NCBI GenBank assembly: GCA_022036555.1
Contig: CM039130.1
Span: forward strand, 8,662,318 to 8,726,317
DNA from: Microstegium vimineum
Taxonomy: Eukaryota; Streptophyta; Magnoliopsida; Poales; Poaceae
Direction: 5' to 3'
DNA length: 64,000 nt
A program made the position numbers and the translations under genes. Below the pieces are notes generated by a model that was not told where the DNA came from, searched no databases, and saw nothing but the letters and a program-made list of their open reading frames with translations. This document shows positions 45,449 to 58,500 of this stretch, piece after piece. Within the stretch, counting starts at the first letter, position 1; every line of letters begins with the position of its first letter.

Positions 45449-46632
45449 ATGGCGACGCCACCGCAGGAGCTCGTGGACGACGCCTTGGCCGTGATCTTGC
45501 TCCGCCTCCCTCCAGACGAGCCGGCGCACCTCGTCCGCGCGGCGCTCGTCTGCAGGCGCTGGCGCCGCATCCTCAACGGCGGGGCCTTCCTCCGCAGCTA
45601 CCGCGCGTTCCACGGGGCGGCACCTCTGCTCGGCTTCCTCGACAACACCATCACGATCCACGGCGCCACGGCGCCTCGCTTCTCCCCGACCTCATCAGCC
45701 TCCGCGTTCCCGTTCCCGAGGCGGGGGGCGTTCGACTGCCTCTGCTGGCATGCCCTGGACTGCCGCCACGGCCGCGTCCTCCTCGGCCTGTTCGCCGATA
45801 AGGTCAGCCTCGTCGTTTGGGACCCTATCACCGGCGACCACCGGGAGCTGCCGGACCCCGGGCTGCTCCCAGGGTACTACACCGCGGCGGTGTTCTGCGC
45901 CGCGCGCGACGGCTGCGACCACCTCCACTGCCGCGGCGGCCCGTTCCGCGTCGTGCTGGCGGGGATGGACTACTTCGCACGAGGAGAGGACGCCGGCGTG
46001 CACGCGCGCGTCTACTGCTCGGACGCCGCTGCCTGGGTCGCCTCCACTCATCTGCGCTCCGATTGCAACGTCATGCGGAGGCCTAGCGCGGTCGTCGGGG
46101 ACGACGTCTACTTCCAGCTCTCGGCGGCGGATGACGTGATCCTGAGGTACGACATGGGCAGGAACCGCCTGTCCACCTTCGACCCTCCGGCGGCGCACGC
46201 CAACGAAGGGGGCATCGTGCTCATGCCCATGGACGCCGGTGACGGTTCGTCGTCGTCGCTGGGGCTCGCCGGCGTCAGGGGTTCCAGGCTTTGCCTGTGG
46301 TCGACGACCGTCGGCGCAGAGGGGATTGAGGGATGGGTGCGACGCGGGGACGTTGAGCTCATGACACGGATCCCGTTTACGCGAATAGCGAAGCAAATGT
46401 GATTGCTTGTGCTGAGGGATTGGGTACCATCTTCTTCTTCGTCTCGACTGAGGTGGGCCTCTTCACGATCGACCTCAAGTCAGGGAAGGAGCGCAAGGTG
46501 AGCGAGCCTGGGAACTACGACGACTTCGCTGTCTTCCCCTTCTTGAGCTTCTACACTCCAGGTACGGTGCCTGCAATCATGGGCGGATACAATGGTATTC
46601 CTGGAATACCTAACTTTTTCATGTATTCTTGA
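45449..46632 (+). CDS. F-box protein gene, single exon, with an apparent frameshift near the 3' end
   Basis: ATG 45449. The N-terminal F-box is ELVDDALAVILLRLPPDEPA through LVRAALVCRRWRRIL (about residues 7-45), the surface that binds SKP1 in SCF ubiquitin ligases. It is followed by a beta-propeller-like grass F-box C-terminal region (LLGFLDN, VVWDPITGDHRELPDP, YTAAVFCAA, HCRGGPFRVVLAG). The first frame stops at 46400 (TGA). The family's C-terminal motif continues one frame over from about 46385 to TGA 46630-46632 (VIACAEGLGTIFF, STEVGLFTIDLKSGKERKV, FLSFYTPG). A 1-nt deletion around 46376-46384 would explain this; it may be real decay or a sequencing error. As read, the product is 317 aa; the substrate is unknown. 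It is the only free-standing gene between 39426 and 50200. Confidence 0.8.
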
Positions 46633-46639
46633 GTATATA

Positions 46640-48930
46640 TGTATGTATATTTGTCTATATTTACATATAGTATTAGAAAGCCAAAAATTTCTTCTCTATT
46701 TTTTGTCTAGATTATTCCGTGTGTATTTTTTCATCATTTTTTTAGCTCGGTTGTTTCTTGCTTATTAGTAGTATATTCCATTGTTTCTACAAATCAGAAT
46801 CTAATTATACATTTTTCAATCCCTTTATCTATTGACTCAACATTGTCCCACCAAATATAAGTCTAAATTATATCTTGCTTTCAATCCTATTTTTAAGACA
46901 AATATGAATATACACGTCACAACACTTATCAACGTGGAAATCAAGTTGAAGTACTTTCTTATTTCTTTCAGAACTCTTAAAAGGTAGTGCGAGTCTTATA
47001 ATTATTTTTTTACTTTTTAGAAGGCCCTTGTCTATATTTCACTCGTAATTTCATTCAAGACCTAAACTTATGATACACGCTTATATGAGTTACAATCACC
47101 CATAGGTCACAGTGACCTAAAAAAAATAGGCTATCTGGTTCCAAAACCTCCCCACCTTAAAGGTTGGGGCACTGACACCCTCCAAAACCATGAGGCCTGG
47201 ACCTTGACACCCTCAAACTCTATCCCGACGACCTAACCCAACTTGACTCATCAATTGTGCAAATGAGTGAGTCATTAGTGCGAAGTAATTTCTTAGTCCC
47301 CTTTCTTAAATCGATAACGTTAGCGGCTGGTGTGCTTTGGCGGAGGCTTTGAACGCAGGAATACCAAGTTTAAAATCCTGGCTCCGCCACTGCCTGCAAT
47401 CATCCTGCTCTGTAGTCTGTACTGCTTTCTGCATTTGCTTCGTTGTGGTACTGTTCTTAGTGGAATATATGAAAAAAAAAAACATTGGTCTCTTGATGTA
47501 TGAAAGGTATCGGTGTTGATTTTGGCCTAATTGTAAGTTATTTTAACTTTTCTTTGAAAGTCAAATTATACCTAATTTATATCACAAAATAATAACATTT
47601 ATAATACTAAATAATTAAATATCATTAGTTTTTTTATTTTATAGTATAATTATTTGATGTCATAATTTTTTGTAATTCTCTTTATATTTTTTAGTCAAAC
47701 TTAAGACATTTTGACTTTTTAAGAAAGTTGGAACAACTTGTAATTTAATTTAGGATGGAGGGATTAGTACTAGATACTTTTTATAATGGAATTTATGGAA
47801 AAACATTGATCTATTGATGTATGTGACTATTGTAGTTAGTTCTATACAATTGGAATAGATAGCTTTATGGGAAGATCAGACCTAGTTTCATTGGTGTTGA
47901 ATTGCTAATTAAGGACTGTTTATGAAACGGGCATGGTCTTCCTAGTCTTGATTTTTCCTTCCACAATCCAGAAGAAGTTGATATGTTACGTTGGTGTCTC
48001 CTGTGGCTATTGTTCACCTCAGAGAACAAAACCCAATGTTACCAACTCTGCAATTGCGCATATAAATCACAAACTAATGTTTTATGTCATTTTGGTTTGT
48101 ACTTTAATTTACTCTGTTTACAAACACTATTACATAGCTAGCAATATCTACTATTTCATCTTCAAAAAATGGTATATGGGCTGGTGTCTAATGTAATCAT
48201 TTTAACCCGTGTTGAAGGAAAAAAAAGAACATGCTAAATTTTGATTTATGTTATTCGTTTCGCTGAAATTTAGCTTATGTTGAATATTTATGCTGATTTA
48301 TTGTGATAACAAAATATTATTCGTTTAATAAAAAATACTGCTAAAGTAGTGTTGGTAAACAGAGCCAGCTATCTTAACCTGAATATTTGGTGCTTTCAGA
48401 TTGTACAAGCGGCAAGTTACCGTCACCCAGGATAACACATTAATCGATATATAACTGAGACGAAAAATGGTATTACCTGACCAATCTACATATGCCTTGC
48501 TGGTACTGTCATACCTTTTCCTTTTGGGTTCTTGTAACATGGATCACTGTCGGGTATTACACTTTGCCACTTCGGCAGGTGCTAAGTTTAGTCATGCTCT
48601 AATACACAAACCTTCTGTGGCCTTATTTGTTTTGCTGAAATTTGGTTTATACTAAATGTTTATGTTGACTTACTATGAGAAGAAAACACTGTTTGTTTAC
48701 TGAAAATTAATGCTGATGAACCTCTAGCAATAGAAGGTTTTAAAGCTTGTTATCAGTCGAATAATCGCCACATGAGCTGTGTTGAATTTCTACTAGCATC
48801 TTTAGTTTCTAATAACACCATAATATTTAATTTAATCATACATGGATAGAAGAACCTCATCGGAGATTTTACACAAAATATTTGTACAGTTATGAACTTA
48901 TGATATTACACATGGAAGTGGTTTCATATA
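46640..48930. other. intergenic region with MITE remnants
   Basis: AT-rich. A Stowaway-like remnant at about 47520-47765 (TAATTGTAAGTTATTTTAAC ... ACTTGTAATTTAATTTAGGATGGAGGGATTAGTA) is recognisable; no coding gene seen. Confidence 0.45.
48371..48445 (-). repeat. inverted copy of 43840-43920
   Basis: Reverse complement of the left copy, lacking five bases and with a few substitutions. Confidence 0.85.
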
Positions 48931-48931
48931 A

Positions 48932-49247
48932 GGTGATGTTTGGATCAAAAAAGGCAACGTTAACGCAAATGTAACGGTTCCATCGCAGCAACGGCAAGGG
49001 AATCGATGGTTTCCTTTTTTGTTTGGTTCGAGCCGGTGCAATCCATGGGGGCAGTTTTCTTCTGACCGTGATTACCGGGCGCGAGCGCTATCGCTTACCG
49101 CCCACCTGCGAGCGTAATATGCATGCTGAAGGATTGTATCCGTTCCGTGCCAATCGATCACACCGCGCGCTAAACAAACAACAATCAACGCAATCGGTTG
49201 GCTTCGTAATCGGATCACGCCACGAAATATGCGAACCAAACAGCACC
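48932..49247. mobile_element. Tourist-like (PIF/Harbinger) MITE
   Basis: Terminal inverted repeats GGTGATGTTTGG and GGTGCTGTTTGG (reverse complement of the right end) with a perfect 3-bp duplication TAA on both sides. 316 bp, no coding capacity. Confidence 0.75.
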
Positions 49248-49457
49248 TAAATGATAGATGCAGGTCAAGTGACGCCACACAAACATTTCACGCATAAAGA
49301 ATTAACGTTTATTCTTTTCTTTGAAGCGTTTTTTTTAAATCTCTAGATATAGAGTATTACTATATTATACCCTATGTACTGAATAACTATTCGGTATCCG
49401 GGTCCTATTAGCCAGCCAAACAGATCCACCCTCGCTTCGGTCTTGAGGCACCTCTCT

Positions 49458-49617
49458 GCCGGCCGCTCGCCGGCGATGCGCGCATCCGCTCGGGTTCCGA
49501 GCAATTCAACACGGCTAGAGAAGAAGTGTGGTGGCGTGCTAGAGAAAGAAGTGAGATGCTAGAAATTCCACACGGCTGATGCTGCAATAAAGGCCTAATT
49601 CAACTATTCTAGCAGAC
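49458..49617 (-). repeat. inverted copy of 45117-45264
   Basis: Reverse complement of the sequence just upstream of the (TA)n tract and F-box gene. Confidence 0.85.
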
Positions 49618-50262
49618 TTGATCGATGTGTTCCAGCCAGGCACGTTTGCAAAGCACTCAATCAGTGGGCTGCGCACTACTTCCAACTACGACTAACCGGG
49701 GATTCAACTCAATTGTGAATGCGCACTGAAAAACTGAAGAACACAAGCATGAAACTGTCGGCTGACAGAGCTATTTTCCTCAGGTAAAAATGTTCAGTAC
49801 AATGCAGATACAAATGGTCTAAGAGCAACTTCAAGAGATTGTGTAAAAGTATGATCTAAAAACTAAGATTTAGCTATTCTATAAAATAAATAGCATGCAA
49901 AAAACATTGAGTACTGCAACAGCCTTTGTAAATTTGTTATTATGCATATTTGAAAGATCCACATCACCGGTTCAAATCTGATCATGTGGTGCTTGTAACA
50001 TATTCATGTACCCCGCTATTATATAATATAATTCTTCTGTCGTCGAAAAAAAAAGCAGGCAGCAAGGCACACGGGATATCAAGACCTCTAGTGGTTCCCA
50101 ATTTGACTAATTGAATTGAATTTTAATCTTTTGAAATCATCTGTTGACAAATTACGATATAGCTTGTAGCATGTACCTATATAAATCTTTCTTATGTATT
50201 TGTAAACACTAAACATGTTGATCCTCGTCTTTTTTTTTTGCGATTACATGTTGATCCTCGTC

Positions 50263-50960
50263 ATGTCAAGTAGATATAGCAAGTATGATACTGGTGCTGA
50301 GAAGCATAAGAAGAGACAAAGATTAGATGCAATAGCTCAATCTCAGAAGGGTGCTCTTGAAAGATTTCTTGTCAAAGAAAGTCCAAATACTAATGTTGAT
50401 GGTTATGGTGATGATATTGTAGAGGTTGGGGGGCTCAGGCTCCTACTACAGAAGTTGAAGAGGCTTAGGCTCTTCCAGAAATTGAAGAAGGTCATGGTGA
50501 CGATACAGTAGAGGAGGTTGGGGCTCAAGATCCTTCTATAGAAATTGAATAAGAGGCTCAGGCTGCTACTGCAGAAATTGAATAAGAGGCCCAGGCTCCT
50601 ATGCCAATGACATGAATAATTCTTATCAGACTGATATATTTGATCCAAGAACTTGGAATGCACTTGATTCTAGAATGGTTAATATTTTGGTGCAAAAAGG
50701 CCCTAAAAGAGCATTCCCTAGAAGGTTTTCTGCATTATCATATACTAGAGTTCTTGCAAAATGGAGAAAAATGTGATAGACAATGGCTCGTGTACTTTGT
50801 GAGAGAGGCCAGTCAGCAAATGATGATTTCAGTGATTGGGCTCATCTTGGAACTCAACTTAAAGAGCACGAAACTACTAGAGAACATGTCACAAATATGG
50901 TTACATGGTATTACTTGCGTCTTAGATTGCAAAATAATCAAACAATTGATATTTTTTTTC
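50263..50960 (+). pseudogene. hAT-like transposase fragment (TTF-type zinc finger protein), decayed
   Basis: Translated pieces in several frames follow the family order: KYDTGAEKHKKRQRLDAIAQ, SQKGALERFLVKE (N-terminus), IFDPRTWNALDSRMVNILVQ, KGPKRAFPRRFSA, DRQWLVYFV, then DDFSDWAHLGTQLKEHETTR, EHVTNMVTWYYLRLRL and QNNQTID. Frameshifts and stops separate them, and the catalytic C-terminal half is missing. A small internal repeat encodes EEAQAP/EIEEAQA-like units (50420-50600). Confidence 0.7.
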
Positions 50961-51029
50961 GGCTGGGTGCAGACGAAGGGGAGGAAGCGTAGTTACGACG
51001 GCTGTGTGCGGAGGAGAGGAAGCGAGTAG

Positions 51030-52240
51030 TAACGAGTGGGAACGTGCGTCTGGCCGCTCGGACGCCCGGGTAGAAGCATTATTGCATCCCCTAACACACT
51101 TTGTTTGTTGATATTGTTACCATTGGCTGGCTATCACTATCATGAGCTCATGGTTTTTGGCACCTGGTGTTACTTGAAGAATAGACATATTGTTATATTG
51201 ATAAAAATATTAGGTATTTAAATTATAACAGAAAAATATTAAGAATTGACCTGAACAGAAAAATACTTCTTGGCACGTCTCGGATCACGGGAGCAGAGGC
51301 CGTTGGTCCCACATGACCTGGCTGATCAGGGTCAACCGGAGGGCTTTAAGCCCTTAACTTTAATAAATTAATGCTTCTATCCGGCCCACAAGAGCAGGCT
51401 AACGTCCAGACGGGCGGATAGGTCAACGGACTGGATGGGCTGTAAACGAGCTAGTCAGCAGGCTTAAAACCGCAGGCCCACGACCGGGGGTGTTCATCGG
51501 CTAGCACTTTCTTCTTTGTTAGTCCTGTTTGGAAATTTTGGTTTCTTCCACTTGGATATTATATAAGCATTTAATAAGCCAATGTCTGGTACAGCTACAG
51601 TATGTCATCACTTTTTACATCGGTCCCTCAAGGCTCCCATATCGAATACAATGGCGACGTATTAACAAGCTTTCAAATATAAACAGCCGCAACGTATATA
51701 TGGAACTCTTTTCTACACACGTAATTCCCCCAAATAAACTCCCTTGTGTTTGTGTACAAGAGTGTATTTCATTCTAAATTGTAAGTTGTTATGGCTTTTG
51801 TATTTTTTTAATGATTACACGGTATAACACAATCACAACGCACGTAAACTCATCCACATGAATGCATACATGTAAACCTTACTCCTATAAGCGTTTTCGA
51901 AGACTAGCTCACCAATTTCTTAAAATTGATAAAGTAACTATAGATGTCTCATTGTTAACGGAAAGTCGTCAACCACTAAAGGTCGTTTAATCATAGAACG
52001 TTTTCTCCCACGAGAAGTTAAACCCAGGACGTTTAGATGGTACTGAGGCTCTTGTAACCACTAGGCCAGCGACGAAGCTACCGGCCGGGCAAGCCGGGCT
52101 CCAGACTGGCCTAACGACCACGTGCACACAAAGCCCCCCTAAGCCCTGCCTTAATTCTTGCGTTAATTACAATAGATTAGGAAGGACCGCTGGATGATTA
52201 GAATTTAGAAATAAAGAATACATTGCTTATTGGACCAATC
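51030..52240. other. intergenic, no gene recognised
   Basis: Mixed composition. Short ORFs carry no recognisable domain. Confidence 0.35.
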
Positions 52241-52249
52241 TGTCAATTG

Positions 52250-52600
52250 TGAAAGGCCCAAACAGCCAAGCCCAATCCACAAAAGGGGAAAGAAACCCTA
52301 CGAGAGTTGAGACAGCCAGCGACAGCTGTCCGCTCTCGCGCCGTCGCCGCGTGCAGTGCCTTCGAGCCGCCGACTCCGAGTCCTCGCCACGCCGGCTCAC
52401 CGCCCTCGCTCGCGTCGTCACCGCGTCACGCGTCCCGCGGCCACGCATCCGCGCCTCGACACCCCGCAGTCAGCGACCAACAGCGAGCAACTAGCTTGGG
52501 CATCGGCTTGCTGTGTGCCGTGTGCATTGCCCCGGCACTGGTGTGCTGCGTGCCGCTTGCGGCTCTGTCCAGGTCATAAGGGAGCAGCCGAGCAGGTAAT
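52250..52600 (+). other. GC-rich stretch, possible 5' exon region of the following transposase pseudogene
   Basis: Open in more than one plus frame for 80-90 codons, Arg/Ser/Ala-rich, with no domain recognised. It ends shortly before the intron-like T-rich sequence preceding 52691. Confidence 0.25.
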
Positions 52601-52690
52601 TTTTTTTACTGCAAATATGTAATATTGAATATGACAGATTGACAGTCCATGATGTCTGAATGCGTTTATGATACAATTTCAATTTTTTAG

Positions 52691-53183
52691 ATCTTCAGTA
52701 TGTTCGAAAAGAACTTTGAACAACTATTTTTCAAATACAAGAGGCAGCAGCTCAACTCCACATAGTAATCAAAGTACAAATCAACTAAAGAAACCAAGAG
52801 AAAAGTTTAGTCATTCAAACCTAATTGCTGACCCTTGACAGCGCAAACCAATTGATTCTTATGAACCAACAATAAGAGACCCATTAAAGAGAGCATATGT
52901 TTTGAGTGGTCCAACCCAACCTCATGAATTTCCATTTCCTCGTAAATATATAGTTGGTGAATGGAGATCATTTCAAAAGACTTAGTTTGATGAATTTGAT
53001 TGGCTAGAGTATAGTGAGTCCAAGGATGCTGCTTATTGCTTATATTGTTATCTTTTCTTTGATTCGGTAAAGGGTGAAAAATTTGGGAGTTCTGTCTTTA
53101 CACATCAAGGTTATGTGAATTGGAAGAACGCTAAGGATACTTTTCATAAGCACAATGCTTTCAGAAAAGGGCCTTTCGGTATG
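52691..53183 (+). pseudogene. second hAT-like TTF zinc finger transposase fragment, cut by an LTR
   Basis: After a 3' splice-like TTTTTTAG the frame reads KRTLNNYFSNT, KPIDSYEPTIRDPLKRAYVL, FPFPRKYIVGEWRSFQ, FDEFDWLEYSESKDAAYCLY and CYLFFDSVKGEKFGSSVFTH, then GYVNWKNAKDTFHKH, the TTF-type zinc finger region of hAT-related transposases. In-frame stops: TGA near 52838 and TAG near 52983. The coding sequence is interrupted at 53184 by the LTR-like sequence TGTCGGTGTTTAAAATGG; the rest is not in the window. Confidence 0.75.
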
Positions 53184-54244
53184 TGTCGGTGTTTAAAATG
53201 GCGAAGTCTAGACGGCCAATGAGTAAATTTCTAAGCGTGTCGCAGATCGGATGGTTGCGCTCGGAGGACACAAGATTTATACTGGTTCAGACACGAACGC
53301 CCTACGTCCAGTGTGCTGCGGAGCCGTGTTACCGAGCGCGTGGTGGTGCTCGTAGAGGGGAGCTACAAGCAGGTGGAGAGAGGGAAGCTGGTTCCCAGGT
53401 CTCGTGCATTTGAGGTTCTTGATTCTGGTGAGAGCTCGCATAAGTGCAAGTATGTGTGTAAGAAGTCGAGAGAGTTTCCAGAGAGAGAGATTGGAGGTCC
53501 ATTCTCCCCCTTTATACGTAGGGAGAGATAGTGGAGTACAGTAGAGAGAGAGAGATAACGTGGGCCCAGCTCGGGCTGCAGTCCTGGGAGCATTCCAGCT
53601 TGCGTTCGCCCTCCTTCCCGGGGAAGGATGTGCCTGTAGACACGTCGTGGTTGCCTTATTCGTCCTTGAGGGTGTTGTATCCATGCGCCTCACAGTTGAG
53701 GCCGTCGCTATTCCCTGGCTTGGGCATGGGCGGGGGTTGGCAGCACAGGGCCAGGCACCCCCGCGTTACGTCGTACGGGGCTGTGAACGCCTTAATCCCT
53801 GTTCATGTGTTCGTCAATGGCATGGAGGATGTCAGTTGATGGTTAGGCAACACAGGAATTCATACCTCAGGGGGTTTACAGGGGAGGCATGGCGGGTCAT
53901 GCCTTGGACCCCCATCCCTAAGGACGAATGGCACTGTGTGCCTTTTGACTATGGGCTGAGGCGCCCTGAGTTGGACATGGCGACAAAACCATTGGGAGAG
54001 GGGGTGACGTCAGGGATGACGTTGTCCGGGCTCGGACGAGGCGGGAGAACCCCCGAGGGCTGTGACATCACCATGCCTCGGACGAGGCGGAGGAGCCCCG
54101 AGGGTTGTAACGTCACCCCGGCTCGGACGAGGCGGAGGAGCCCCCCCCCCCCCCGAGGGTTGTGACATCACCCCGGCTCGGACGGGGCAGAGGAACCCCT
54201 CTGGGGGTGTTTTTTGTCTTCGCGGAGTGCGGTATTAAGGGTAC
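53184..54244 (+). mobile_element. 5' segment of a long gypsy LTR (TGTCGGTG family), interrupted downstream
   Basis: Starts TGTCGGTGTTTAAAATGGCG, a common start of grass gypsy LTRs, then GGACACAAGATTTATACTGG typical of that group. Unique sequence stops at 54244, where the gag-only gypsy begins. I infer that 59798-60439 and 62300-64000 continue the same LTR or element. Confidence 0.5.
54028..54210. repeat. about four tandem copies of a roughly 45-bp GC-rich unit
   Basis: The unit is GGCTCGGACGAGGCGGAGGA, GCCCCCGAGG, then GTTGTGACATCACC. One copy contains a C run near 54140-54153. Confidence 0.75.
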
Positions 54245-55305
54245 TGTTGACACAAAAAGCGTCAGGATCTGCGAACACCTCGGGCTTATACCCGAAACTC
54301 GGTTGTCCGAAGGCGTGCCAGTCGATTTGACCAGTTAATCGACAAGGACGATAACTAGAACAAAGTTTGAACGAGACAACGGCGGTACGCCCGGATGTCA
54401 AGGCTCAAACCTGATCAGGATAACTAGAGTAGAGCTGAATGAGACGACAGCGATGCGCCCGGACGTCAAAGCTCAGATTGCTCAAAACACGGAACTTACA
54501 AAGGTTTGACGAAGGTCGATAAGATGCAGCCTGTCGAAAACTTGAAAGAACTCGTAGGTAAACTACATCTAATACGATAAAAGTAGAGTACTGGTAAAGT
54601 AGATAAAAAGGTAATTGATTGGTTTGATATGCTTGGATATAATCGTTTACAGCACCCCTGGATACCTATTTATACTCCGGCGCAGAGGGAGTTGTAGATA
54701 GATACGACTCGTACCTTTCCTAAACAAAAACTCCTAATTTTAAGGAAATAACTGACTCGCGCAGGAGTCGGACCCAAACAGAAATAATCTTTTCCTAAAC
54801 AGACTCTACTATTATTAAGGGAATAAAATGACTCATGCAAGAGTCGGACTCAGACTCCTATAACAATACTGGTATAAAATCACTAGTTTCCTTATGTCTC
54901 CTCCCCGATGAAACTTTCCATTGACACATCCTTCCGATCCGCAATTTCCTTTTAACGTCATCGGCAACCGTGTGCTCACGCTAGCCATGTCATCTTTCAT
55001 CGGCAACACTCCTTCATCGGCAACTGCTAGCCACGTCATTCTGTTTTCATCGGCAACATCTACCACTCATCGGCAACACCTTTTAGCTTTCATCGGAACT
55101 GGCTTCTCATCGGCAAGCTGACCTTTGCCTTTATCAAGTCCTTTCGCCTCCATCGGCAACAAGTCTGTCTTCATCAGCAACATTCTTGCCTCTATCGGCA
55201 GTCTGACCGATAATATCCCGATGCCGATAAGGAACAGCAACAGCCTCTTGCCGATCGGCACAATCCTTAGATTATATTGACACGTGCCAAAAAATGGTGT
55301 CAACA
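54245..55305 (-). repeat. 3' LTR of the gag-only gypsy element
   Basis: Contains about ten copies of a CATCGGCAAC-type motif at 54955-55210. Nearly identical to 58739-59797. Confidence 0.9.
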
Positions 55306-55538
55306 CATGCCCCCCAGTTTCGGAGTATAAGATGTCTTATGCGCCGAAATTCTTTCTGCTGCTATCTCTTCTTCCAAGATGTCTGCCGATGCCCCCCAAG
55401 TGTAACAGTCGAAACGCCAGAGCTCATCAAGTACCGCTCCCAAACCAAAATGCCCAAGGCCATCGACTCCAGCTATGCCATCAGCAATACATCGACACTT
55501 GCCGATGGATCCCCATCTTTGCGCTTTGGCCTTCATCA

Positions 55539-58500
55539 CTTGTCTGAAGATTTCCCTCTGGAAGAATTTCCATCGTGACATAAATCTTCTTGGCGTTCAC
55601 GCTGGATCCTTCTTTTCTGAGTCTTCGTCAAACCCTTAGGACACCATCGAAGAAGCTTAGTCTTCCAAACAGGCTGATACTGTTTTTCACCACTTGTATC
55701 GGCACTACGCCTTATGTTTGGACCTCTAGAAAATATTTCCTCATCGGGCATTCTGGCATTGGCCATCTCCTCAAGCTCTTCTTGACAAATACGCTTGCCA
55801 AGCCTATCGTGTACGTTGAGCTTGCCCCCCAGCCGATCATGCGTTGATCCTTTTCTTCTGATCGGCCTACCATAGCTTGATGTCTGATTGTCAAAACAAG
55901 GTTTCTTTCCTAACCAATCGGCAGAATAATACCCATTGCATTTGGGACAATTATCAACAGTGGGTAGCTTGATACCTTCTTCCCAGCAGTGAACAAAGAA
56001 GGGACACTTTCCGTGGTGCTTATGCTGAAGCCACTCTTGACGCCTTTCTCCCTCTTGCAACCGATATTGCTCCTCTCGTGACTGCCGATAATCTTGCCTT
56101 GGTCGCCAATGCGTGATTACAATGCCATATGGTGCGTGCCGACGAGGTTTCTTGTGTTGCTTTCATTGGCAATCTTCCTGCCCTTTTTGTCATCGGCAAA
56201 CTTCTTCACATCATGTTCATCTATTTGATAGTCAAGATCTACCGATGCATTCTTCCTGGCAGCTTCTGATGTCAGCACTTCAGTTTTTCCACTAGTTTCC
56301 ACCATATTATTGGGAAATGGGTGCTGATTGATCTTCATCAGCTTCTGGGCCTTGGAATTTTCAAACTTAATCCACCCAGATTCAATTCCTGACTGCAACT
56401 GCTGCCTAAAGACTTTGCAGTCATTGGTATTGTGAGAAGTTGCATTGTGCCACTTGCAATACTTGATTTTTTTGAGCTCTTTGGTCGATGGAATTACCTG
56501 GTTAGGTGCCAGCTTAATCTTCCGTTCTTAGAGCAATAGGTCAAACATCCTATCGGCCTTGGTGATGTCAATAGTGAACCTTCCAGATTTTTCCTGGTCG
56601 AACAAACAAGATACCGGCTTCTTGTCCTTAATCAATTCAGCAACGCCGATACTTGGCTCTTCATCCGACCCGGAATCTTCTCTTTCCTTATTCAAAGACA
56701 CTTCTTCATCCCGATTCTCTCTGGGCTCAAACACCTTGGTGTCTTGATCGGCAACCCTCTGCGCAAGATGACTCAAGCTTTCGAATTCTTGATCCGCATA
56801 CTTGTCTCTGATGTGTGGTAACAATCCCTGAAGAGCCAAATCCACCAATTACCGATCATCAAGTACCAAGCTATAACACTTGTTCTTCACATCCCGAAGC
56901 CTTTGGACGAAGCTTTCTACCAATTCATCATTACGCTGCATCAATTTGACCAAATCAGTAATCTTTTTTTTATGTACACCAGTGAAGAAGTATTTGTGAA
57001 ACTGCTTCTCTAGATCGGCCCAAGTGATTACAGAACTTGGAGACAATGAAATAAACCATATAAATGCCGATCCAGACAAAGATGATGAAAACAATCTTAC
57101 CATCAGCTCATCTCTACCAGCAGCCTCCCCACATTGGATGATAAATCGGTTAATGTGCTCTATTGTTGACATATCATCTTGACCAGAAAACTTGGTGAAA
57201 TCTGGCACTTTGTACCGATTTGGGAAGGGTATTAAATCATAAGCTGAAGGGTATGGAGTCCGATAAGAATATGTATCAACTTTAGGTTTGATACCGAACT
57301 GTTCTTTCGCCACTTTGGCAATCTTATCGGTTAAGTATGCATCTTGATCCTGCTGATGTACTGGTTGGACGTTGACTGGTTGAGCAGGTTAATGCACCTC
57401 TTCATACCTTTGTGGTAAATAGGCTGAGGTAATCGGCACATTTACTGCATCAGTCTGTTGAATATTAAGCATCGGCTGATTGGCCGATGGGCAACTTTGA
57501 ACACCCACTGGTTGAGTAGGTTGATGCACTTCTTCGGATCTTGATGTCAAAGTTCTTGAAGTGATTGGTGCGTGCATAGTACCAATCATCTGAACACTAT
57601 GCATCCGCTGAGTTGTCGATGGGCAATTTTGCATACTCACTGGCTTGTGCTGTGGCCTTATATTCATCGGTTTCTGTACCGATGTCTCATTGTGCACATT
57701 CACTTGCGAGTATTGCGGTGTAGTACTTATCGGCTGATGTACCGATATTTCATTCTGAAGACTTGCCGGATGACACTGCGGAGCTCTTGCCACTTGATGC
57801 CCAGGCTGCATAACTTGCTGCTGACTCGGTAATCCTTGTACCCTTGGATGATAGCCTTGATTTGCGGGTACCATAGGTTGAGTAGCCATTGCCGATACAT
57901 GCTGATTGACCATCGGCATGCCTTGTTGCATCGACCAAGAATTTACCGATGGTTGTGCAAAATGCACTCTGGGTGTCATCATCTGAAAATTCCCTGCCGG
58001 CAATTGCATCGTTGGAGAGGACGTAGCATAATGCATCACTGGAACCATCGGCTGTACAGGTGTTGCCGATGCCATGGGAATCTTCCACCCTGCATGGTTA
58101 TCTTGGACCAATTTGGAATCAGCAGATGGATTTGGAGACATACCATATCCCCACCAGTTGGCAGAAGTTGGCTGACTTTGGGTCACATGTCTAGACATTA
58201 TTGAGGCCATCAGATTTGCATTCACCTGAGTGATGCTTGTTGGGCTCGATCTTGGTGGCATGATCTCATCGGCAGATCGGTTCATAATCGGTGAAGACAC
58301 CCTTGGAACCGCCGATGGGATCGTAACAGATGTCGATCCGAGTTGACGATACTCCAGACCAACATAATATGGTGCCTATCCTCCCTTGAAAGTTTGCTTA
58401 ACAGCATTGCATACAGTATCGGACAGCACATTGGATTGGCTAATTAATACATTATTTAATGCAGAATTAACCATCTCTTGTAATTTACCAGGATCAACGT

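Noticed and set aside
53313..54165. Plus-strand ORF of about 200 codons in the LTR-like segment
   Set aside because: Lies in LTR sequence and ends in the tandem GC-rich repeat; no domain match recognised.
54028..54210. Short regular repeats considered as a CRISPR-like array
   Set aside because: Only about four imperfect contiguous units without unique spacers, in a plant retroelement.
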